Both the position numbers and the translations under genes were made by a program. The notes beneath the pieces were generated by a model. It worked only from the letters and a program-made list of their open reading frames with translations. It ran no database searches and was not told where the DNA came from. Positions 16,962-23,659 of a stretch of DNA of 37,014 nt are shown piece by piece; the stretch's first letter is position 1, and each line of letters starts with the position of its first letter. Source of the stretch: a cf. Phormidesmis sp. LEGE 11477 (GTDB lineage: Bacteria > Cyanobacteriota > Cyanobacteriia > Phormidesmidales > Phormidesmidaceae). Where the stretch lies: assembly GCF_015207105.1 (NCBI RefSeq), contig NZ_JADEXO010000057.1, forward strand, positions 1 through 37,014, in the 5' to 3' direction.

Positions 16962-17199
16962 TGCTTGAAGTTGCTATGCACTATCTAGCGCTTTGTTCTC
17001 TCCACGCTACTGAGAAAAGCGCCTGCCAAAGCTTTAATCTCTGTACACATCCAAAGAATTAAGCTCGTATTAGCATTCGCTGAGCGCCGTAAGTTTTACA
17101 GATATTCTCTAGATTTGATGTCTAATTGCAGACGTTTATTCCCGAAGGGGCTGTCTACAATTGGGGCAGATTATTGCCAACTAAAGGAGGCTTAATATT

Positions 17200-18192
17200 A
17201 TGAGCTTATTAGCTCAGCTAAAAGAAGTAACCACTGTAGTCGCTGATACTGGAGATATCGGTGCCATTGAACAATTCACGCCACAAGATGCCACAACCAA
17301 CCCTTCACTGATTACGACTGCTGCCAAGCTGCCTCAGTATCAAAGCATTGTGGATGCAACCTTGCGCCAAGCCAGAGAGAAAATGGGCAAGGACGCAGTC
17401 GATGAAGATGTTTCTAGAGAAGCGTTTAAGCATCTGGCAGTAGCTTTTGGTAAGCGCATTCTAGAGATTATTCCTGGCCGAGTCTCTACTGAGGTAGATG
17501 CTAGGCTCTCTTATGATATGGAGGGCACACTGCAAACAGCGCGTGATTTGATCGCTGAGTATGAGGAAGCGGGTATTAGTCGTGATCGCATCTTGATCAA
17601 GATTGCCTCTACCTGGGAAGGCATCAAAGCCGCTGAGATCCTAGAAAAAGAAGGCATTCACTGCAACCTAACCTTGCTGTTTGGTCTGCATCAGGCGGTT
17701 GCCTGTGCCGAAGCCAAGGTTACCTTGATCTCTCCTTTCGTCGGTCGTATCCTCGACTGGTACAAGCAAGACACGGGCCGTGATAGCTATCCCCCTTCTG
17801 AAGATCCAGGCGTACAGTCAGTCACCGAAATCTACAACTACTACAAGAAGTTTGGCTATGAGACCGAAATCATGGGTGCTAGCTTTCGCAACATAGACGA
17901 GATCAAAGAGCTAGCAGGTTGCGATCTGCTGACAATCTCTCCTAAGTTGTTAAAGCCACTTTCTGAGACAGAGGGCGAACTTCCTCGCAAGCTCTGCCCT
18001 GATAATGCCAAGGACATGGATATCGAAAAGCTGTCTATTGACAAGTCAACTTTTGATCAGATGCACGTGGCTGATCGCATGGCAAACGACAAGCTCGATG
18101 AGGGCATCAAGGGCTTTACTAAGGCGCTTGAGGAGCTAGAGCAGCTATTGGTTGATCGGTTGGCTCAGATGGATCAACCGGCAATTGCATAG
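17200..18192 (+). CDS. tal: Transaldolase
   Basis: A 330-residue TalB-type transaldolase of the oxidative pentose-phosphate pathway, moving a dihydroxyacetone unit from sedoheptulose-7-phosphate to glyceraldehyde-3-phosphate. The Schiff-base lysine is K134 in [11 protein letters not shown]. Other signature blocks are DATTNPSLI (about 30-38), [42 protein letters not shown] and [31 protein letters not shown] 9 nt before the ATG is a near-perfect ribosome binding site, suggesting high translation. A strong intrinsic terminator follows. Length and motifs are canonical, so there is no sign of a sulfosugar-specific transaldolase. Confidence 0.97.
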   Translation: MSLLAQLKEVTTVVADTGDIGAIEQFTPQDATTNPSLITTAAKLPQYQSIVDATLRQAREKMGKDAVDEDVSREAFKHLAVAFGKRILEIIPGRVSTEVDARLSYDMEGTLQTARDLIAEYEEAGISRDRILIKIASTWEGIKAAEILEKEGIHCNLTLLFGLHQAVACAEAKVTLISPFVGRILDWYKQDTGRDSYPPSEDPGVQSVTEIYNYYKKFGYETEIMGASFRNIDEIKELAGCDLLTISPKLLKPLSETEGELPRKLCPDNAKDMDIEKLSIDKSTFDQMHVADRMANDKLDEGIKGFTKALEELEQLLVDRLAQMDQPAIA

Positions 18193-18239
18193 CTAGACGA
18201 GTCGCTTTAGGTGTGCAAGCCTAGTGTGATCGCTACGAA

Positions 18240-18300
18240 CTCGGAGAAATAGCAGCACGTTTAAAGAGACTGCGTTTCTCCGAGGGTTTTTGTACTCTTT
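18240..18300 (+). terminator. Intrinsic terminator of tal
   Basis: CTCGGAGAAA (18240-18249) pairs perfectly with TTTCTCCGAG (18275-18284), a 10-bp stem with a 25-nt loop, followed by GGTTTTTGTACTCTTTTTT. It lies 48 nt after the tal stop. Confidence 0.85.
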
Positions 18301-18428
18301 TTTATGAAGCCAGCTATTGTATAGCATCTGCTACTTTGCTCCGTTAGCTAGCATGTATCGGAAACTATCTCAATTGAATGACAATACGATACTACTTGGC
18401 CAGCTAAATTCAACAAAGTCCAAGATAG

Positions 18429-18656
18429 CTAAGTCCGCCCGCCCCGCTCGATACATTCCATACATAGATGGAACAAGCTAGCTATCAAAACCACCTCAAT
18501 GCCAACTTGTAGCTGCACAGGAGAAGAGAGTAGCCCTGCCAGCACCAAACCCGCGCCAACAAAGATCGTCACGATTAGGAGTACTTCATCGTCAAACAGC
18601 TTCAGCCCTGCCCAGAGAGTGCCGAATCCAAGAATCCAAAAGATGAGGTAGTTCAT
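18429..18656 (-). CDS. Small hydrophobic membrane protein (75 aa)
   Basis: A 75-residue protein with two or three predicted membrane segments (about 3-19, 25-43 and 51-66) and a polar C terminus (CMECIERGGRT). Hydrophobic segments separated by short polar turns such as KLFDDE suggest a real membrane protein. No Shine-Dalgarno sequence is seen; instead a small inverted repeat (AGTAC-3-GTACT, 18658-18670) lies right before the start codon. I do not recognise the family. It is divergent from the sulfotransferase gene and convergent with tal, and may be accessory. Confidence 0.5.
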   Translation of the reverse strand: MNYLIFWILGFGTLWAGLKLFDDEVLLIVTIFVGAGLVLAGLLSSPVQLQVGIEVVLIASLFHLCMECIERGGRT

Positions 18657-18707
18657 GAGTACAACGTACTGAAAATTCAGCGATTCACAGTCAACCTGAC
18701 AGTCCGC

Positions 18708-18722
18708 AACTATACTATAGTT
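18708..18722. promoter_or_regulatory. Palindrome in the divergent promoter region
   Basis: AACTATACTATAGTT is a perfect inverted repeat with 7-bp arms and a central C. It contains a TATACT hexamer that could serve as a -10 element towards the sulfotransferase. It lies between the small membrane-protein gene (minus) and the sulfotransferase gene (plus). Operator or promoter role is inferred. Confidence 0.35.
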
Positions 18723-18725
18723 TTC

Positions 18726-18816
18726 GAAGAGTTGCTTGGTACATTCTCATCGGCTAAAACCTTTACAAAGCGACAGGCAACTCTTCTCGCAAAGTAAGAA
18801 TGCATCCTTACTTTGC
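18726..18816 (+). promoter_or_regulatory. Nested inverted repeats in the sulfotransferase leader
   Basis: GAAGAGTTGC (18726-18735) pairs with GCAACTCTTC (18777-18786), and immediately after it GCAAAGTAAG (18789-18798) pairs with CTTACTTTGC (18807-18816) around an 8-nt loop. Both are perfect 10-bp arms. The second hairpin ends 33 nt before the sulfotransferase ATG. It could be a leader RNA structure, an attenuator or a remnant of a small repeat element. Confidence 0.55.
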
Positions 18817-18849
18817 TATATCTTTGTCAGTAGATTACTACGATAGCTT

Positions 18850-19650
18850 ATGAGAGTCAGTCAATCTGTAATCGCATCTCTTGGCCCTATAAAGCAGCAG
18901 CTAACTTGTCGTTTTAGGGAGGCGAATGCTTATCTCTCAAACTACACAAGATCCTCAGGGCCGCCAGATACCGTTCGCGTTGTAATATTTGCCCAGGGCC
19001 GCACAGGCAGCACTTTCTTAGAAAGTCTATTGTGTTCGTCTGGCTATTTTCGCCAGAATGGAGAACTGCTCAGTACCAGATACGGCGAAGTTAAATTTCC
19101 AATATCGTTCATATCAGGACTTTCAAAGAGAACTCAAGGTAACTTTATTTTCCATGTAAAACTACCTCATCTGACGAAGGATCGAGCAAATCCTGTTGAT
19201 CCGAACTCTTTTTTACAGACGCTATATGCAGATGGCTGGAAGATTATATATTTACGAAGAGAAAACAAAGTAAAACATGCTCTCTCAAACATCGTAGCCA
19301 AACATCGCGGTAACTATCACAAGTTAGACACAGCAGTAGAAGACTTTAAGATTTTGTTCAAATGCGAACAGCTTACTAAAAGGGTCAATAGGAGGACCGC
19401 ATACGAAGAGCAGGAAAAGGAGGCTTTGGTTAACGTTGAATTTCACGAAGTCATTTACGAAAAAGACCTAGAAAGCACGCAGTCGCATCAACAAACGGCG
19501 GACAGAATCTTTGAGTATCTGTCGCTACCGCCTAAAGCTGTGACCACCCAATATAAAAAAGTAAACAGTCGCCCGCTAGAGGAGCTCATGTCCAACTATG
19601 ATGAGTTCGTCGATTGCCTACACCAACATGGGCTGCAGACGTTTTTGTGA
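18850..19650 (+). CDS. PAPS-dependent sulfotransferase family protein
   Basis: A 266-residue soluble protein with the sulfotransferase fold signatures: the 5'-phosphosulfate loop RVVIFAQGRTGSTFLESLL (RTGST at 51-55) and the 3'-phosphate motif KIIYLRRENKVKHALSN (R136, S146). It would transfer sulfate from PAPS to an acceptor hydroxyl, such as a glycan, lipid or secreted metabolite; the acceptor cannot be read from sequence. The DNA is visibly more AT-rich than its neighbours and lacks the HIP1 octamers common elsewhere, suggesting transfer. It is preceded by stacked inverted repeats and is convergent with the aldolase gene (54-bp gap). Conserved catalytic His/Glu of the wider family were not assigned. 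Confidence 0.82.
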   Translation: MRVSQSVIASLGPIKQQLTCRFREANAYLSNYTRSSGPPDTVRVVIFAQGRTGSTFLESLLCSSGYFRQNGELLSTRYGEVKFPISFISGLSKRTQGNFIFHVKLPHLTKDRANPVDPNSFLQTLYADGWKIIYLRRENKVKHALSNIVAKHRGNYHKLDTAVEDFKILFKCEQLTKRVNRRTAYEEQEKEALVNVEFHEVIYEKDLESTQSHQQTADRIFEYLSLPPKAVTTQYKKVNSRPLEELMSNYDEFVDCLHQHGLQTFL

Positions 19651-19704
19651 TTAGTGGTATCTCCGCCGCATATAGAAAGTAGCCTGTGAGAGTGCCTTGT
19701 TGAT

Positions 19705-20583
19705 TCAGATAGAATCATGATTCTCTTCAGCCACATGCTGAGCTTTGCCAGCGCTGCCGAACAGCCTAATCTTCTGGGCAATCACTGCCTGCATTGCACC
19801 TGTTGCTACTTTCTGACAATCGAGCAGATCGGTTTGATCATTTGTTCTTCCATACTCTCGCCAAAACTGAAGATATTTTTGTCGGACTTCAGTGTTGACG
19901 TTGAATTTGCTGACGCCTAGTTCAATTGACTGTTGAATCATCAGAGCAGGTAGTCCAGAAGCGCCGTGTAGCACCAGGGGAATTTGAAGCTGTTGTCGAA
20001 CCTTAGCTAATCGCCCAAAATCTAGCCGGGGTTCGCTGTGATATTTGCCATGAACGTTGCCGATGGTGACTGCGAGAAAGTCTACTCCTGATTCTTCTAC
20101 AAATTCTTTGGCCTGGTAGGGGTCGGTCATTTTGGCTTCTTTTTCAGCAACCGTCATGCCATCTTCGGTGCCGCTAATTCTACCAATTTCTGCTTCTACA
20201 GTCGCTCCCTGAGCGTGGGCTAGAACGGTCATCTCGCGAGTAAAAGCGAGATTCTCTTGATAGGAAAATTTGGAGCCGTCTGCTAAAACTGATTGAACTC
20301 CGGCTGCTAGTGCCATCTTAATGATGTCGCGATCTTCACAGTGATCTAGATGCACCGACATTGGCACAGTTGCCGAGTCTGCTGCTTCTAGGAGGAGGGC
20401 AATTAGGGGAGATCCGCCATATTCTAGTATGTGCGGCAGAACCTGGATGATGGCAGGGCTCTTATCGGCTTCAGCCGCCTTAACGACGGCTTTGACACCT
20501 TCGAGATTGTATAGATTAAAAGCACCCACCGCATAGGAATGCTTCTGGGCTGTTTCTAGAAGTTCTTTGGTAGAAGTCAGCAT
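19705..20583 (-). CDS. Class II ketose-bisphosphate aldolase (GatY/KbaY/FbaA family)
   Basis: A 292-residue zinc aldolase. Visible residues: SVHLDHCED with catalytic D80 and zinc ligand H81, ATVEAEIGRISGTEDG (E130, E132), GNVHGKY with H178, VLHGASGLP with H206, and the phosphate loop SKFNVNTE. The spacing fits the short GatY/KbaY-type class II enzymes (about 285 residues) rather than the longer (about 359-residue) cyanobacterial Calvin-cycle FbaA. It splits or joins DHAP with an aldehyde; fructose-1,6-, tagatose-1,6- or another ketose bisphosphate may be the substrate. It lies 173 bp downstream of the NitT/TauT ABC operon on the same strand, so co-transcription is possible but unproven. The C-terminal tail (AEENHDSI) is dispensable-looking. 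Confidence 0.88.
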   Translation of the reverse strand: MLTSTKELLETAQKHSYAVGAFNLYNLEGVKAVVKAAEADKSPAIIQVLPHILEYGGSPLIALLLEAADSATVPMSVHLDHCEDRDIIKMALAAGVQSVLADGSKFSYQENLAFTREMTVLAHAQGATVEAEIGRISGTEDGMTVAEKEAKMTDPYQAKEFVEESGVDFLAVTIGNVHGKYHSEPRLDFGRLAKVRQQLQIPLVLHGASGLPALMIQQSIELGVSKFNVNTEVRQKYLQFWREYGRTNDQTDLLDCQKVATGAMQAVIAQKIRLFGSAGKAQHVAEENHDSI

Positions 20584-20756
20584 GAGTGCGCTACCGGAGT
20601 CTGGGTCTCACTCATTCTCGCATTCTGCGCTTAGCTAGAAACAAATTATCTCCGTTTTGTAAGAGCATGGTTGTGTTCTTTAAAGGAGAGGTTGCCGGTT
20701 TACAGCTAAGGCTAGTTCTAGTCTGGTAGATTATCTGGGTCGAGACCAACAGATCT

Positions 20757-21554
20757 TCACCGCAGTGCGTGGACGATGTGGCGCTTGTAGTCCAAGAATT
20801 CGCGGGTCAACTTCATATCTAGCTCGCGATGTGTGGGCAGATCAATGGTGATAGTTTCGTGCAGCTGGCCAGTTTTATCCATAATATGCACTCGCTGGGA
20901 GAGAAAGATGGCCTCTTCTACATCGTGGGTAATCATCAGCACCGTGATGTGACTTTTGGCCCACAGGTCATGGAAGAATGATTGAAGCTGCTCCTTGGTT
21001 TGGGAGTCAAGTGCGCCAAAGGGTTCGTCCATCAGCAGCACTTCAGGATCGTTGGCCAGGGCGCGGGCGATCGCAACTCTCTGTTTCATCCCACCCGACA
21101 GCGCTTTAGGATAGGCCTTGGCACTACCGCTTAATCCCACGATGTCTAGATAGTGAGCCACCCGGCGATTGAGCTCTGCTTTGGCCATCCCCTTTAGCCT
21201 CAGCCCAAAGGCCACATTCTCGGCTACCGACAGCCACGGAAACAGGGTGTAGTTCTGAAACACCATGCCTCGGTCGGCCCCAGGCCCAGGGACAGGCGCA
21301 CCATCGACCAGAATCTTGCCGCTAGTTGCCTTGCTCAGCCCAGCAGCAATACTCAGCAGCGTAGATTTGCCACAGCCTGAAGGCCCCACAATGCAGCTAA
21401 ATTCATTGGGCGCGAGTGACAAACTGACATCATCTACGGCGGTTATTCGCTGCTTGCCCTGACCAAAGACCTTTGTCAGATTGCGAATTTCGAGCTTAGG
21501 AACGGGTAACTCTGATGGTTGCTCTTTAGGGGGTATTGTCGTTGGAAATTGCAT
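20757..21554 (-). CDS. NitT/TauT-family ABC transporter, ATP-binding protein
   Basis: A 265-residue ATPase of the nitrate/taurine/sulfonate ABC importer class, the third gene of a coupled operon. Walker A GPSGCGKST, Q-loop VFQNYTLFPW, signature LSGGMKQRV, Walker B VLLMDEPFGALD and the switch His in MITHDVEEA are all present. A short N-terminal extension (to about residue 22) precedes LEIRNLTKVF. It energises the membrane permease from the cytosol. Only 3 bp separate it from the permease stop, so translation is coupled. Substrate cannot be told from this subunit; SsuB, TauB, NrtD and ThiZ share these motifs. Confidence 0.93.
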   Translation of the reverse strand: MQFPTTIPPKEQPSELPVPKLEIRNLTKVFGQGKQRITAVDDVSLSLAPNEFSCIVGPSGCGKSTLLSIAAGLSKATSGKILVDGAPVPGPGADRGMVFQNYTLFPWLSVAENVAFGLRLKGMAKAELNRRVAHYLDIVGLSGSAKAYPKALSGGMKQRVAIARALANDPEVLLMDEPFGALDSQTKEQLQSFFHDLWAKSHITVLMITHDVEEAIFLSQRVHIMDKTGQLHETITIDLPTHRELDMKLTREFLDYKRHIVHALR

Positions 21555-21557
21555 AGG

Positions 21558-22454
21558 CTAGCTCATTTTGGAATCGGCCCAAGGTAGCCACAGCCGAAAC
21601 AGTAGCTTGAAAGCAAAATCTGTAGCGAGTCCAATCATGCAAATGACCAGGATGCAGAACATAGCGCGGTCGGTTTGCAGGTAGCGTTGCGATCGCACAA
21701 TCGTAAACCCCAATCCATTTTCAGCGGCAATCAGCTCAGAAAGCACCAAAAAATTCCAGGCCCCGGCAATATTCACCCTTAGCGTATCTAAAATGCTCGG
21801 TAGCGTCGCTGGCAAAATGACTCGCCGTACCACGTCCCAGCGAGTCGCCCCTAGCGTGTAGGCAACGTTTAGCGTCTCATTGGGAATGAACTTGACCGCA
21901 TCTGCAATCATCGTGGCGTTGTAGAACACAATCCCCAAGAAAATAATAATTATCTTAGAGGCTTCATCAATTCCCGCCCAGATGATAATCAGCGGCACAA
22001 ACGCAGCGATCGGCAAGTAGCGGGCCGTTCGCACAAATCCACCGAGCAGACTATCCATGCTGTAGAACGTGCCCATTGCCAGGCCCACCGGAATGCCCAC
22101 TAGCGCTGCAAACGAAAAGCCAGCGATCACCCGCGCCGAGCTCGCAAAGATATCGACTATCAAATCGCCCTCTAGCAGCATCGAAAAGCCACGCACGATG
22201 ACCGCGCTCGGCGTCGGTAAGAATCTAGCGTCCACGAACTGGCCGTAGCTCAGGCTTGCCCAGATCAAGATTGGTATCGCCAGTGATACAGCTACTAGCG
22301 TCACCTGCAGCCATCCTGGAAAGCCCTGACGAATACTCCAGAATACTGAAGGCCGTAGATAGCGGCGGTCTAAGGCTGGTTCTCTTCGATCTTCTGGTGG
22401 ACGATCCTCTGGCGAGCGATTATCTGAGGAGTGGGGTATTTGGCTAGCCGCCAT
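21558..22454 (-). CDS. NitT/TauT-family ABC transporter, permease
   Basis: A 298-residue integral membrane subunit with about six spans. A hydrophilic Arg/Asp/Pro-rich N terminus of about 45 residues (SSDNRSPEDRPPEDRREPALDRR-type) is followed by the first span. The EAA coupling loop reads ETLNVAYTLGATRWDVVRRVILPATLPSIL, and the downstream LNIAGAWNFLVLSELIAAENGLG-like segment (here LRVNIAGAWNFLVLSELIAAENGLG across about 225-249) is typical of SsuC/TauC permeases. The start ATG overlaps the TAA of the binding-protein gene (TAATG), and the stop lies 3 bp before the ATPase gene. Substrate (sulfonate, taurine, nitrate-like or thiamine-precursor) is not resolved. Confidence 0.93.
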   Translation of the reverse strand: MAASQIPHSSDNRSPEDRPPEDRREPALDRRYLRPSVFWSIRQGFPGWLQVTLVAVSLAIPILIWASLSYGQFVDARFLPTPSAVIVRGFSMLLEGDLIVDIFASSARVIAGFSFAALVGIPVGLAMGTFYSMDSLLGGFVRTARYLPIAAFVPLIIIWAGIDEASKIIIIFLGIVFYNATMIADAVKFIPNETLNVAYTLGATRWDVVRRVILPATLPSILDTLRVNIAGAWNFLVLSELIAAENGLGFTIVRSQRYLQTDRAMFCILVICMIGLATDFAFKLLFRLWLPWADSKMS

Positions 22455-23530
22455 TACACATCTGCCGCCTCAACAAACTGCGGATCGATCAGCGTAGATA
22501 GATCGCCTGGGTCCGACTCTATTTGGCCTTCTTCTAGCAAAAAGGCGGATAGTTCTGCTAGCGGCTTACCCAGATACAGATCGCTATCCGGCTGAGCCAG
22601 CATCTCAAGATTGACCGCTTGATCCGGCAGCTCTAGGCCGCCTAGATCGCTCTCTAGATCCGCTGGCTCCATCTCCAAGACAGCCGCACCAATCTCAATG
22701 CCTTCTTCTGAGTTTGCTTCTAAATACTCAACACCGCGCAGCGTCGCGTTGACAAATGCCTGCACCACCTCGGGGTTTTCTTCTGCAAAGGCCGTATCGA
22801 ACACGTACAGATCAGAGATCGCCGTCGGCATCTGAGAAGAATCGTAGATAATTCGACCGTCTTCAGTGGCATCGGCTGCTTCTTGCAAGAAAGGCGCGTA
22901 GGTCACTGCGATATCGACATTCCCTGATTGAAAGGCGGCGGCGGCGGCTGACGGCTCGGTATTGACCGCTGTAATATCGTCTTTAGTCAATCCCGCTTCT
23001 TTGAGTACTTGCAGCAAGAAGAAGAAGCCAACCGCGCTGGTTTCTACGGCAACTCTTTGCCCTCTAAAGTCTTCGATGCTAGCAATGCTGTCTCTAGCCA
23101 AGATGCCATCGATGCCAACAGAATTGTCCTGCACCATGACAATCCTAAAATCTTTGCCCTGCGATTTCATTAAGACAGCTTCAGATGTGACAGGTGCAAC
23201 CGCATCTAGCTGATCGCTCAAGAACGCCGCCATGTACTCGCTACCCGAGCCAAACAAACGCAGATCAAAGTCTAAGCCTTCTTCCTCGTAGTATCCTTGA
23301 TCCTGAGCAATGTACATAGGTACCTGCCCCGCCCAAGGAATACTGCCCATCGTCAGCGACAGGCTAGGCGTTGCGCTATCTTCGGCAGCAGTGTCTGTGG
23401 TACCCTCCCCAGCGCTGTCACTCTGGCTGTCACTCTGGGGGTTACAAGCCTTTAGTAAGACGGCTCCAGACGCACCCGCTAGTAGCTGTAGGGCATGGCG
23501 ACGATGAATTTTGTAAGGCCGGTAGGTCAT
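22454..23530 (-). CDS. NitT/TauT-family ABC transporter, substrate-binding lipoprotein
   Basis: A 358-residue periplasmic binding protein, first gene of the operon. The start at 23530 (MTYRPYKIHRRHAL) has GAGGAG about 8 nt upstream and puts a twin-arginine-like HRR before a hydrophobic core ending LLKAC, with C29 the likely lipid-modified residue. A longer frame from 23632 lacks these features. A Ser/Asp/Thr linker (30-50) leads into the SsuA/TauA-like fold: YIAQDQGYYEEEGLDFDLRLFGSGSEYM, DQLDAVAPVTSEAVL, GQRVAVETSAVGFFFL, FQSGNVDIAVTYAPF. It captures substrate and delivers it to the permease; ligand unknown. The stop overlaps the permease start. Confidence 0.92.
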   Translation of the reverse strand: MTYRPYKIHRRHALQLLAGASGAVLLKACNPQSDSQSDSAGEGTTDTAAEDSATPSLSLTMGSIPWAGQVPMYIAQDQGYYEEEGLDFDLRLFGSGSEYMAAFLSDQLDAVAPVTSEAVLMKSQGKDFRIVMVQDNSVGIDGILARDSIASIEDFRGQRVAVETSAVGFFFLLQVLKEAGLTKDDITAVNTEPSAAAAAFQSGNVDIAVTYAPFLQEAADATEDGRIIYDSSQMPTAISDLYVFDTAFAEENPEVVQAFVNATLRGVEYLEANSEEGIEIGAAVLEMEPADLESDLGGLELPDQAVNLEMLAQPDSDLYLGKPLAELSAFLLEEGQIESDPGDLSTLIDPQFVEAADV

Positions 23531-23580
23531 AAGATATCTCCTCTTTAACAGAGACTGTATAGCTTTTTCGAATGCGTGAG

Positions 23581-23594
23581 AAGTATAAATACTT
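23581..23594. promoter_or_regulatory. Inverted repeat upstream of the ABC operon
   Basis: AAGTATAAATACTT has 6-bp perfect arms around AA and lies 50 bp before the binding-protein ATG on the minus strand; it overlaps TATACT-like -10 hexamers. It is a candidate promoter/operator, inferred only from symmetry and position. Confidence 0.3.
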
Positions 23595-23659
23595 ACCGTA
23601 TAAACAACACCGAACAAACATCTGGGCAGCAATCTTGGCCAATTTTTAGTAGCTATTCT

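Noticed and set aside
17200-23530. A sulfosugar pathway made of tal, the aldolase, the transporter and the sulfotransferase
   Set aside because: Transaldolase is canonical in length and motifs and has its own terminator, and the sulfotransferase is on the other strand. Only the weaker transporter-aldolase idea was kept.
23531-23632. 34-residue N-terminal extension of the ABC binding protein
   Set aside because: It would bury the Tat/lipoprotein signal; the ATG at 23530 has a strong ribosome binding site.
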